Shown here piece by piece: positions 30,894-38,725 of a stretch of 47,121 bases of DNA. This DNA comes from a virus. The notes under the pieces are model-generated. The model saw only the letters and a program-made list of their open reading frames with translations. It had not been told where the DNA came from and made no database searches. The first letter of the stretch is position 1, and each line of letters begins with the position of its first letter. The stretch spans positions 1 to 47,121 of the IMG/VR virus record IMGVR_UViG_3300049927_000067, one strand, 5' to 3'. Both the position numbers and the translations under genes were made by a program.

Positions 30894-31090
30894 TAAAGCA
30901 CGCCTTTCATGGCGCGATCGAACTCCTCTCGAGTCACGCACGAAGCGGTGTGATCTGGCTCAAGCACGATCCATACCTGGCACGGCTTGACCGGCGGCAC
31001 CGGGGGATCTGCGTCAGGTATTCCCGTAACGCAGCCCGCGCACGATAACACCGGCAATGTTAACGCGCAAAACTTGAGTTTGAATGCCAT
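30890..31090 (-). CDS. Putative lipoprotein (outer spanin-like)
   Basis: 66 residues. A basic start (MAFKLK) and hydrophobic segment lead to a lipobox region VLSCAGC, then a Pro-rich stretch (DADPPVPPVKP) as in Rz1-type outer spanins. It is the last gene of the leftward unit and overlaps the gene before by 31 bases. It could work in the final lysis step with a membrane protein partner; the partner is not certain. Confidence 0.5.
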   Translation of the reverse strand: MAFKLKFCALTLPVLSCAGCVTGIPDADPPVPPVKPCQVWIVLEPDHTASCVTREEFDRAMKGVLY

Positions 31091-31524
31091 ACAAAGTCCC
31101 CGCCGCGGTGGTCACCGCGGTGCCCCGGTGTTAGTTCGCAGCGATTCTTAAACATCGGTGAGACGCTGTGGCACTGCGGCAGGTCCGGTGAGGCGACCGG
31201 CTCGTATTTTGTCGCGCGCTCGGCCTCTTGATGAAGCGTTAGCGAAGACAGAACCCCGAACAGCGCGTGCGCCATGTGTAAATGCCCGCTATCTGCATCG
31301 AGGGTCCACGGCCCTTTCAGTATGTGTCGGCCAGCGGCGTTGGCCAGCCGGATCTTGGCGTTCGGCAACTTACGCCATTGGTTGAACGGGTCCTCCACGC
31401 CTTCGAGTTCGTGTTTCTTCGCCGAGTCGACCATCATGCGCGCGAGCGCTTCCAGCGCCGGATAGAACGGCAGGAGTGCATCCAACACGGGGGCTTTGTC
31501 AGCATCTTTTTTGTAGTCTTTCAC
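31060..31524 (-). CDS. DUF5664-like protein with a Cys/His tail
   Basis: 154 residues. The pattern APVLDALLPFYPALEALARM, FNQWRKL, RHILKGPW and DADSGHLHMAHALF follows the DUF5664 (dATP/dGTP diphosphohydrolase N-terminal-like) family, which would hydrolyse a nucleotide with metal bound by Glu/Asp/His. The C-terminal 40 residues add a CH...FKNRCELTPGHRGDH element, a probable zinc site common as a tail in phage proteins. Coupled to the gene before (ATGA). Confidence 0.65.
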   Translation of the reverse strand: MKDYKKDADKAPVLDALLPFYPALEALARMMVDSAKKHELEGVEDPFNQWRKLPNAKIRLANAAGRHILKGPWTLDADSGHLHMAHALFGVLSSLTLHQEAERATKYEPVASPDLPQCHSVSPMFKNRCELTPGHRGDHRGGDFVWHSNSSFAR

Positions 31525-32699
31525 AGTACCATCTCCGGTGTGACAATCGTACGGGCGACATGCCCGTGTTCGATGTGGTAGGTATCGCAGCGCGCCCCGC
31601 GCTCGGCGTACCAGCCGCCTCGAGCCGCGTACGCATCGCGCGAAGCGAGGGTCGGGTGCTGCACAACCGTTATGCCTGAATGTTCTTTCTCAGCTACGTG
31701 GTGAACGTGACCGCAATGTACGTAGCGGTATTTTGTCTCGCCCCACATCTTCGAGAATTGCGCCGGTATAAGCGCCGGCAGGCTCATCGTTTTCGTCAGG
31801 TGTCCGTGATGCGCAGCGATCATGGTTTTGCCGTGCTGGTAGGCATAGTACGGAAGCGGGGAATCGCAGATCGTGATGCGCGGCTCGTTCTCGTAGAGCG
31901 CAGAGAACATCTGCTGCAGCCAAATAGAGCTCGTCGGGTCATGGTTTCCTTCCGCCATGACGACATGCACGACTTCATGTTTCTCAAGCATTCGGTTCAC
32001 GATGTGGCGCAGCGTACGGATCGCGGTCGCCACAATCTTTTGGAACCGGCTGTCTGCATCCAGGACGTTCCCGTGGGCCGGCGTCACGGGTATCAAGCCA
32101 TCGGTGTGCAGAAAGTCGCCGAGCTGCAACAGGAAACCGACGCTAGCCGGAGGAGCCTGCGCCAGCATGTGCTCGAAGCAACCAATGAGCACCTTCTCGG
32201 CGATCTGTAAATCCCAGTCGGCGCCGCCCTCTTTCCACCACGCGAGCATGCCCATGTGGTAGTCGCTGAAAACGTAAGTGTTGCAGAGCTTCGGGGCGAA
32301 GTGGTTAGGCTGAGCTATCGGCGGCTGCGCGATGACAGCAGCGCACATCTCCTCGATGACAGCCTTCATGATCGCACGCTGACGGTCTTTATCAGCGTCG
32401 GTCTTCACCCACTGCTGCTTGACTTCGCCCTCAGCGCCGTAAAGCGTCGAGACCCCTTTGACTTGGTAGCCATCGGGCGCCGCGACGTGTGCGGCCTCTA
32501 CCTGGCGCAGCATCTCCCCTGCACGATCCGTGTTGTAGGGGCTCGGCGGAATTTCCTCACCGCGGCCCGCGCAAATCTTAAGGTTATTCATCAGCGCACG
32601 AACGCTGACGCCGAGTTCTTCGGCTGCTCGAACGCGGCTGCCGCCATGCTTGCGAACGCATTCGAGATACTGATTGGGTGTGTATTGGCGAACGGCCAT
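31521..32699 (-). CDS. HTH-metallophosphoesterase fusion
   Basis: 392 residues. Residues 1-45 look like a DNA-binding helix-turn-helix (CVRKHGGSRVRAAEELGVSV). From residue 140 the five calcineurin-type motifs appear in order: SDYHMG, LGDFLHTD, EGNHDP, AHHGH and CGHVHH. It probably cleaves phosphoesters, for example nucleic acid ends, and the N-terminal domain could direct it to DNA. Similar proteins occur in phages without known role. Its ATG overlaps the upstream stop by one base. Confidence 0.85.
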   Translation of the reverse strand: MAVRQYTPNQYLECVRKHGGSRVRAAEELGVSVRALMNNLKICAGRGEEIPPSPYNTDRAGEMLRQVEAAHVAAPDGYQVKGVSTLYGAEGEVKQQWVKTDADKDRQRAIMKAVIEEMCAAVIAQPPIAQPNHFAPKLCNTYVFSDYHMGMLAWWKEGGADWDLQIAEKVLIGCFEHMLAQAPPASVGFLLQLGDFLHTDGLIPVTPAHGNVLDADSRFQKIVATAIRTLRHIVNRMLEKHEVVHVVMAEGNHDPTSSIWLQQMFSALYENEPRITICDSPLPYYAYQHGKTMIAAHHGHLTKTMSLPALIPAQFSKMWGETKYRYVHCGHVHHVAEKEHSGITVVQHPTLASRDAYAARGGWYAERGARCDTYHIEHGHVARTIVTPEMVL

Positions 32700-32974
32700 T
32701 AGTTAGCCTTCTTGTTGGGGTCGACTATGAAGTGCTGATCGGTCTGTACGCGGGCTTTCTCACCATCTTCGAGTGTGCGATCCATGCCGAACTGAAAAAT
32801 CTTCTGCAGCGTATCGGGTGTTTCAAGCCCCAGCATGCGCAGCTGCTGGTATAGGTAGGCAGTCTTCGACATGCACGCCGCAGCGAGGATTCGCGCATCG
32901 TGCTTGGCCGCAAGGTCGTTCAGATCGTACATTGCAGCGCGTAGTGCTTCATCTGCGTTATTAGAGATAGCCAA
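32699..32974 (-). CDS. Hypothetical protein
   Basis: 91 residues, helical (DEALRAAMYDLNDLAAKHDAR), with an ACMSKTAYLYQQLRMLG segment that could be a helix-turn-helix. It lies between the lysozyme and the metallophosphoesterase, whose own N-terminus is HTH-like. Overlaps its neighbours by 14 and 1 bases. Function unknown. Confidence 0.65.
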   Translation of the reverse strand: MAISNNADEALRAAMYDLNDLAAKHDARILAAACMSKTAYLYQQLRMLGLETPDTLQKIFQFGMDRTLEDGEKARVQTDQHFIVDPNKKAN

Positions 32975-33410
32975 TTTCCGCCTCGCGTCGTAGAACTAAG
33001 CCCCGAAGCACTCTACCACCTCCACGAGTCCATCGTTGAAATTGTTTTGGTACCGCTTCCCAGTCGCCTGCATTTACCTTCTTGCGCAGCGTACTGGACT
33101 TAAGATTGCCAGCGCCTACGTTCAAGCAGAAGTCAGCGAGCGCGCCCAAGCGCCCTTCAGTGTCAGCGCCCGGGCACAAGCGTCGTGCAGCAGGTAGGTA
33201 GACCCGAGTGAGATGAAAGGCGAGGAGCGCGATGGCCCGCTCGCGCGTGATCGGCGGGTCGTTCAGTGTCACGAGTCGGCCGTCTTCGTAGTAAGTGGCG
33301 CCAAGCCCCACAGAAGGAACGCCTGCTGGGCAGAGGTACGGCTTGGAGTAGAAGCCCTCGAAGTGCTTGGATAGGGTCGTCGCGACTTCGAGGGCAGTCA
33401 GCGGCGCCAT
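32961..33410 (-). CDS. Endolysin, GH24 lysozyme-like
   Basis: 149 residues, normal length for phage lysozymes. FEGFYSKPYLCPAGVPSVGLG aligns in two parts with the GH24 active site: Glu18 is the acid, Cys27 stands at the usual Asp and Ser33 at the usual Thr. Further conserved parts are ALADFCLNVGAGNL, SSTLRKKVNAGDW and GRVLRGLVLRREAE. It would cut peptidoglycan glycan chains at lysis. No signal-arrest segment is seen, so it needs a holin. Confidence 0.88.
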   Translation of the reverse strand: MAPLTALEVATTLSKHFEGFYSKPYLCPAGVPSVGLGATYYEDGRLVTLNDPPITRERAIALLAFHLTRVYLPAARRLCPGADTEGRLGALADFCLNVGAGNLKSSTLRKKVNAGDWEAVPKQFQRWTRGGGRVLRGLVLRREAEIGYL

Positions 33411-33673
33411 TCTAGCGTGTAGCGCGGTGCTCCTAAGCGCAAACCTTTTTCAGCGATCACTCCATAATCTCCAGAGTGCTCGTACACGGGTCTTCCGAAC
33501 AGCGTAAATTCACGCAATTCGTGGCCAACCTCCGTTTCGATACGGCGCAGCGTTCGTTCCGGAACAAAGAATGCCGCCACGTCACGACCCGCATTACGCA
33601 TGGCGGCGCGCAGCCGCGCACACCGACAAGTGAGGTCTATCATGCTCGGGATATACACGGAATTGCCATTCAT
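33398..33673 (-). CDS. Conserved hypothetical protein
   Basis: 91 residues from ATG 33673, which overlaps the upstream TGA as ATGA; an upstream extension would lie inside the neighbouring gene. It has DLTCRCARLRAAM, VPERTLRRIETEVG and a C-terminus HSGDYGVIAEKGLRLG. It sits between a membrane protein and the lysozyme. Not recognised. Confidence 0.7.
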   Translation of the reverse strand: MNGNSVYIPSMIDLTCRCARLRAAMRNAGRDVAAFFVPERTLRRIETEVGHELREFTLFGRPVYEHSGDYGVIAEKGLRLGAPRYTLEWRR

Positions 33674-34146
33674 TTGGTGCGATTCCCTATTTCTCGCGAT
33701 GCGTACCAGAAACCGATTATGGAGCTCATCATGTCTAAGCTCCAAACTGAAATAACCCACCCGTTCGCCGCCATGTGACTGAACTCGTACCAACCCCAAA
33801 GGCTGATGACGAGCGTTGCCAGAGCCGGGCGAATGCTGGAATTCCACGCATCAACCCACTTGATACCGATAGGCTTTGTGGCGCTCGCGACGGCCTGCCG
33901 CCACGCGTCGGCCTCGATCTCGCCGACCGCGGCTTCCGCCTGCACCTGAATCGTCTTGACGCCCATTTCGGCCTGCATGCGCTGCGCGGCCATGTTACGG
34001 GCGTGGGCTTCGGCGTCGAGCCGGCCCTGAAGCACGGTACGCTGGATCTCGTACTTGTGTTCTTGGCGCTTGTCGAAGTAGTTGCTGACTCCGCTCCAAA
34101 CGGCTCGGAACGCGGCCCCGCCAAGGAAATTGACGAGAGCGCCCAC
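33670..34146 (-). CDS. Putative 3TM-holin-like membrane protein
   Basis: 158 residues. Residues 1-20 are hydrophobic, a charged helical middle (KRQEHKYEIQRTVLQGRLDA and on) follows, and the end has two membrane segments (RPALATLVISLWGWYEFSH; WSLDMMSSIIGFWYAS). This resembles a phage family annotated as holin of 3TMs and lies two genes upstream of the lysozyme. An inner spanin or superinfection function is an alternative. Confidence 0.6.
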   Translation of the reverse strand: MGALVNFLGGAAFRAVWSGVSNYFDKRQEHKYEIQRTVLQGRLDAEAHARNMAAQRMQAEMGVKTIQVQAEAAVGEIEADAWRQAVASATKPIGIKWVDAWNSSIRPALATLVISLWGWYEFSHMAANGWVISVWSLDMMSSIIGFWYASREIGNRTK

Positions 34147-34147
34147 T

Positions 34148-34426
34148 TTAGAGCTCCAACTCGTCCTCGGTTTTGCCTTCCATGCCGAAACGCTTCTTCA
34201 GGTCTTTTTTCGCTGCGACGGTCGCTTTGGCGCGGCGTTTCTTGCCGTTCGGAAGAGTGTCGCTTTCGGTACCCTCTTCCACGCCTGCGCTGACCGCGTC
34301 CAGCATGGTCGGCTGTTTGGCTGCTACGCCAGTGCCCTTGGTAGGCTCTGCGAGCACCTCAGCGAGCTTCTTGCGACGGGTTTCCGGGTCGGCCGGGCCT
34401 ACTTTATTGCGAGTTGGTGATGGCAT
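34148..34426 (-). CDS. Small basic hypothetical protein
   Basis: 92 residues, Lys/Ala/Thr rich (GKKRRAKATVAAKKDLKKRF), probably disordered at the N-terminus, with an acidic end (EGKTEDELEL). It lies between the primase-helicase and membrane-protein genes. Nucleic-acid binding is plausible from charge only. Confidence 0.6.
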   Translation of the reverse strand: MPSPTRNKVGPADPETRRKKLAEVLAEPTKGTGVAAKQPTMLDAVSAGVEEGTESDTLPNGKKRRAKATVAAKKDLKKRFGMEGKTEDELEL

Positions 34427-34435
34427 AGAAGTCCT

Positions 34436-36763
34436 TTATACCAAGTCGCAGATCGGCTTGTCCAGCGGTCCATCGGCGCTCATCGCAGCTATTGAATCGG
34501 GGATGTCCTCCGACCAAGTCGTGTGGATCGGCCGGTGGCCGGTTTCGAGATACCGCACGCGAGCCGACTCAGGCACCTTGCGCCACTTCGCAAGGTTGCG
34601 CCACGCGTACAGACGCACCTTGGAGCCGTTGGGGAGCTGCTCGCAGTGGAAGGGGGCTTTGGTCAAGACCTGGCGCAGCGAGTGCTGGGAGCCCGGACCT
34701 TTGCCGATAAGGGCCTCGTAGGCGTCCTGCAGGCGAAACAGGTCTTTGTCGAAGGGCGCCCGCCCCTGCACCATCTGCTCGATCAGCATCGATTCCCACG
34801 AACCGATGCCCGCGCGGATCATCGTGACCTTGGCGACGGTGCTCGGCGCGCGGGCGGTGGGGTTGAACCCGGTGATGTCGGTATTGCGGAATATGTACTG
34901 CAGCACACCTGGCGCGCGGTCGCTGCCCAAGAACTTGTAAACGTCCGCCCACGCACCGCCATCGCGCTCGTACTCATGCATCTCGCACACCGCCCACCGA
35001 CGGTCGTTGTTGTCGATCTGGATGGCGTCGTCGAAGTTGCTGGTGGCCGTGACCTGGATACGATTTCGGGTGTTGAAAGGTTTCAGGCCCTTGGGGTGGA
35101 TCTCGATGACATTGTCGGTGATCCACGCCTTGAGTTTGTTCGTGGTCGCCACGCGCTCGAGCTTGGAGTTGCCAGAGCGCAGCTCTTCCAGATACAGCCA
35201 CCACGTCTCGCCCACGGTGTCGTTGAACTGACCGGACAGTACGCCACCGGAGATTGTGCGGACCCACTGCTGGCCGAACAGGAGCTGCGGAATGACATTG
35301 CAGATGGTGTTCTTGCCGGTGCCTTGCTCGGCGCTGAATAGCAGCGGTGCGGACTGAATCTTGACGCCGGGCTTCTGCACCGCGTGGGCGAAGAATTTCA
35401 TCAGCCACTTCTGGAAAGTCTCGTCTTTCATGCGCGACCACAGGTACAGAAAGGCTTCTTCCTCATACGGCAGTGGCGGCAGCGGAGTGATCTTCTGCGG
35501 GAAGTACCGATTGGCGTAGGTCTTGCCGTCCTCTTTGTAGATGCGACCAGCGCCGGGGTGAATGCCCACGGCATCGGCGGTCTGCTTGGATCGGCTGTTC
35601 TGCAGGAACTGCACCGGATCGGGCTTGGCCGACTTGGGCGGCTTGCCATCTTTCGACTCGGCCGTGATGACCGGCATATGCGGGCAGAACATGTGGCGCA
35701 CCGATCGGTCGGAAAGCCACGGCTCGCCGCGGGTGTTGAGATCGAAATAGCAGTCTTGGCCGGGGACAAAGACGAGGCGCGGCTCGAGCAGTTGCTTGAC
35801 TTGCTCCCAGCCTTCTTTCTCTATTTCGGCCGGGGTCTTCTCTACGGTTGGGGCAGGCTCGGATACAGGGAATTCAGCGACCGCTGCCACTGCTCTTTGA
35901 CGAAGCGAGCCAAGAGTGACCGCATTTTTTGCATCCTTGCGAAATGACTGCCAGTGTGCTGCAAGGTCTCCAGCGCCCTTGTACTTAGTCGCTGTCGCGC
36001 TCCACTCATTCCATAGCTCAAACCCCGCAGTCGAGCCGCCCGTCTCATGATGAAGGGCGGCACCGACACATATCCACGAGTCGTAGTCCCCGTCAGCATC
36101 GAAGCTCGCAAGGAGCGAACGGATTTCAGGGTAGCTAGCTCCCGAGGAAGCCGTGGGCGCCACCACATCGCGGCCACCAGAGAGTTCTGCAAGCCATAGT
36201 TTATGGAGTTCCGCAGGAATCTCGGGCAGGCAGCGCCAATCGCCTGTGAGTTCATCGCCGTAGACCCATTCGTACGGACGGCCCGTGCCGGGGTGAATAC
36301 TTGGGGGGAGGACGCACTGAACGCTTTCCCCGTCCGCGTTGGCCGACCTGAGTTCAAGCGCATGGTACGTTTGTTCCTTGTTGGTGTTCGGGCTCATCGC
36401 CTTGTACGGCGCTAGCTTCTTTGAGGCGAGTGGCTGCGGCAGTAGATAGAGGAGCTTATAACGCCCTTCGCGGCCTGACGATATCTGCACGCAATTGCGC
36501 GCGGTGAGCAGGGCTTTCAGATCGACGCCCCGCTCGGCAAGCCACGGTTCGGCGACATCGAACTTGTCGATGTCGAGGGCGCAGGTTCCGCTCCACGCGT
36601 GCAACAGCCCGGCTCCAGCCATCGCTGGTCCCATGCTCGGGTCTGAGATGGCGCGGGCTCTCTTCTGCCACCCGATAGCGGCCTGCCCAGTTGGACCCTT
36701 GTTCCCTGGACTTATGGCAGTGAGCTTCCAGCCGAAGAGTAAATAGTCGCGAAACGAATTCAA
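34436..36763 (-). CDS. Primase-helicase
   Basis: 775 residues. The N-terminal PrimPol-type domain has the acidic pair in ALDIDK (64-66) and VLPPSIHPGTG. A PriCT-2-like segment follows (about 214-290: DYDSWICVGAALHHETGG). The C-terminal superfamily 3 type (D5/DUF5906) ATPase has Walker A FSAEQGTGKN (476-485) and Walker B WWLYLEEL (521-528). It would synthesise primers and unwind the fork for the phage polymerase. Coupled by ATGA to the helicase gene before it. Confidence 0.9.
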   Translation of the reverse strand: MNSFRDYLLFGWKLTAISPGNKGPTGQAAIGWQKRARAISDPSMGPAMAGAGLLHAWSGTCALDIDKFDVAEPWLAERGVDLKALLTARNCVQISSGREGRYKLLYLLPQPLASKKLAPYKAMSPNTNKEQTYHALELRSANADGESVQCVLPPSIHPGTGRPYEWVYGDELTGDWRCLPEIPAELHKLWLAELSGGRDVVAPTASSGASYPEIRSLLASFDADGDYDSWICVGAALHHETGGSTAGFELWNEWSATATKYKGAGDLAAHWQSFRKDAKNAVTLGSLRQRAVAAVAEFPVSEPAPTVEKTPAEIEKEGWEQVKQLLEPRLVFVPGQDCYFDLNTRGEPWLSDRSVRHMFCPHMPVITAESKDGKPPKSAKPDPVQFLQNSRSKQTADAVGIHPGAGRIYKEDGKTYANRYFPQKITPLPPLPYEEEAFLYLWSRMKDETFQKWLMKFFAHAVQKPGVKIQSAPLLFSAEQGTGKNTICNVIPQLLFGQQWVRTISGGVLSGQFNDTVGETWWLYLEELRSGNSKLERVATTNKLKAWITDNVIEIHPKGLKPFNTRNRIQVTATSNFDDAIQIDNNDRRWAVCEMHEYERDGGAWADVYKFLGSDRAPGVLQYIFRNTDITGFNPTARAPSTVAKVTMIRAGIGSWESMLIEQMVQGRAPFDKDLFRLQDAYEALIGKGPGSQHSLRQVLTKAPFHCEQLPNGSKVRLYAWRNLAKWRKVPESARVRYLETGHRPIHTTWSEDIPDSIAAMSADGPLDKPICDLV

Positions 36764-38184
36764 GCGATTCCTCGGTGGGCGCGGGCGGCCATTAGCGCAT
36801 CCTGGATCGACATCTTGGTAGCTTGGCGCGCGAGCACGACTTCATCCATCGTGTCTTTCGCGCAAATCTCGTACTGAAGGACATTGCGATCGAAGCCCGC
36901 TTGAATCTGGCGCGTCGGGCCGTTGCGCTCGTTGACCTGCATTTTCAATTCGAGATCCCAGGTGTGGGTGAAGTGGGCTATCGCTCGGCCGCCGTACTGT
37001 AGATTAGTTCCGTGGCCGGCGCTAGCAGGATGTACGCCAAGAAGCTGTATTTTACCTTTGTTCCACGCGCCCTCCTCCGCCTGCCCCGTGAAAACGCGAA
37101 ATTCGGGGAAGGCTTTTTTGAGCATCGGAATCTCGAATTTGAACCAGTACGCCACTAGCAGGGGCTCTCCTAACTCGTTGACGATGCTGCGCAACTCCTC
37201 GATCTTGGCGTCGTGTATGTGGCTCACAGTCTTCTCAGAACCGTACACCGCCCCACTTGCAATTTGCAGGAGCTTGCTGGATAGCACTGCGGCGTTCACC
37301 GCATTGATTTCCTTTTCGCCGATTTGGACGTAAAAGTCCCGTTCCATCGTGTCGTAAAGCGTGCGCGCCGCCGGGGGCAATTCCACCTCGCGACGCATCA
37401 CTAGGGGCTGTTTGATGTCGAACCAGTCTTCCGCGCGCAATGCGAGGGACACGTCGGCGAGCTTGTCGTAGATTTCCTGCTCGCAGGATGGATGACGTAG
37501 CGTCGTGACGCGGCTGTAGGGGTCCTCGTGAAACCACCGCTTCATGTAGTCGCCGTACGAGTTTCCTAGGCGCTCGCCGAAGTCGCAGAACCAGTTCTGG
37601 CCCCACAGGTCTTTCAACCCGTTGGTGGCGGGCGTGCCGGTCAGGTTGATCCAGCGGCCGACGTGCTCGGCGATGTGCGCCAGCGCCTTCGCGCGCACGC
37701 CGCCGGGGCCAGCCGTTTGCAGCCACCTAGTGCCGTGTTCGTTCACACGCCACGAGCCGCGAAAGCCCGCGAGGCGACGGGCCTCGTCGGCGATCACGAT
37801 CTTGAAGGGCCACTTCTTGCGCTTCAGACGCTCGGCGAGCCACGGCACATTATCGTAGTTGACCACGTAGACATCGCCGCGTTGGCAGAGGGCGTCATCC
37901 CGCACGTCGGCGTCGCCGAGAATGGTCACCACTTTGATCCCGGCGAAATCTAGCCACTTCTTCTGTTCGGCAGGCCAAGTCAGCTCGCAGACTTTCTTCG
38001 GCGCTATGATGAGCGCCGGGAAGAAGTTAGAGCCCATCAGCATCAGCACGTCGAGCGCGGAGTAGCTAACAGAACTTTTCCCCATACCAGGTACGGCCCA
38101 AAGATTGCACCGCGGCGTATCAAGCAGGAAGCGCCGCGCGATCTTCTGGTATTCGCGCGGGGTGTAGGGGATAGGCTGCGTCAC
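36760..38184 (-). CDS. Superfamily 2 DEAD/SNF2-like helicase
   Basis: 474 residues. The motifs are in order: Q-type start TPREYQKIARRF, Walker A AVPGMGKSS, VVNYDN, IADEAR (motif II), LTGTPATN (motif III), and C-terminal FTGQAEEG, PASAGHGTNLQ and NERNGPTRQ, with Asn-Glu-Arg in place of the usual GRxxR finger. The protein is compact, like the phage SNF2-type translocases found beside VRR-NUC and family A polymerase. It probably remodels forks or recombination intermediates. Confidence 0.88.
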   Translation of the reverse strand: MTQPIPYTPREYQKIARRFLLDTPRCNLWAVPGMGKSSVSYSALDVLMLMGSNFFPALIIAPKKVCELTWPAEQKKWLDFAGIKVVTILGDADVRDDALCQRGDVYVVNYDNVPWLAERLKRKKWPFKIVIADEARRLAGFRGSWRVNEHGTRWLQTAGPGGVRAKALAHIAEHVGRWINLTGTPATNGLKDLWGQNWFCDFGERLGNSYGDYMKRWFHEDPYSRVTTLRHPSCEQEIYDKLADVSLALRAEDWFDIKQPLVMRREVELPPAARTLYDTMERDFYVQIGEKEINAVNAAVLSSKLLQIASGAVYGSEKTVSHIHDAKIEELRSIVNELGEPLLVAYWFKFEIPMLKKAFPEFRVFTGQAEEGAWNKGKIQLLGVHPASAGHGTNLQYGGRAIAHFTHTWDLELKMQVNERNGPTRQIQAGFDRNVLQYEICAKDTMDEVVLARQATKMSIQDALMAARAHRGIA

Positions 38185-38468
38185 TCCAAGTATCCGTAAC
38201 GCGAGCGGATATAGTCGTCTACGCCTTTGCGATCGTCGATAACTAGCACCCGAACACCGCGGGCGGCGCGGTCTCTGTGATCCCTTAACTGCCCGGCTCT
38301 CGGCTTCTTACCCGGCGCCTTAAGCTCTATGAAATCCATGCAGCCGTGCAACCAGGTAACTAGCCTGTCAGGTACATCTCGGCGGCCGGGACTGACAAAC
38401 TTCTCGCATAGACCGCCGTACGCAGTTACTTGCTCGACGAGGTACTTTTCGACGGTTGACTCTTTCAT
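38181..38468 (-). CDS. VRR-NUC domain nuclease
   Basis: 95 residues, a single VRR-NUC domain. An N-terminal EKYLVEQVTAYGG holds the first Glu. GRRDVPDRLV carries the catalytic Asp, and DFIELKAPGKKPRAGQ is the E-x-K core with the following Gln. Stand-alone phage VRR-NUCs cut Holliday junctions. It is coupled to the helicase behind it (ATGA at 38181-38184), suggesting that they work together. Confidence 0.9.
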   Translation of the reverse strand: MKESTVEKYLVEQVTAYGGLCEKFVSPGRRDVPDRLVTWLHGCMDFIELKAPGKKPRAGQLRDHRDRAARGVRVLVIDDRKGVDDYIRSRYGYLE

Positions 38469-38725
38469 CTTCCCTCACGCAACGCTCGTTTGTCGTTCAC
38501 GATCTCTTCCCGCTGACGCTCCCACCAACCCTCGTCGTAGTTCTCTTTGTACTGGCGGAGCTTCGCCTGCATCTTCTTGGCCATTGCGTACGCCTCTTCC
38601 AGCTTGTCGGTAAATATCTGCAGCGTGTAGGGGTCGCGCAGATGTGCGTGCGCCAGATCGTACAGCTCGCGATGCACCTCGCAGATGCTGCGCTTGTTGC
38701 CGGCGCCGGAAGTTAGGCCGCTCAT
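38465..38725 (-). CDS. Hypothetical helical protein
   Basis: 86 residues from ATG 38725, which overlaps the polymerase TGA as ATGA. Predicted coiled-coil helices (EEAYAMAKKMQAKLRQYKEN; WWERQREEIVNDKRAL). It lies between polymerase and VRR-NUC nuclease, so it may be a replication accessory factor. No family recognised. Confidence 0.7.
   Translation of the reverse strand: MSGLTSGAGNKRSICEVHRELYDLAHAHLRDPYTLQIFTDKLEEAYAMAKKMQAKLRQYKENYDEGWWERQREEIVNDKRALREGR

Noticed and set aside
31060-31524. Diaminopurine (Z) genome system
   Set aside because: Only the DUF5664-like gene is present; I see no PurZ-like adenylosuccinate synthetase or DatZ-like HD hydrolase.
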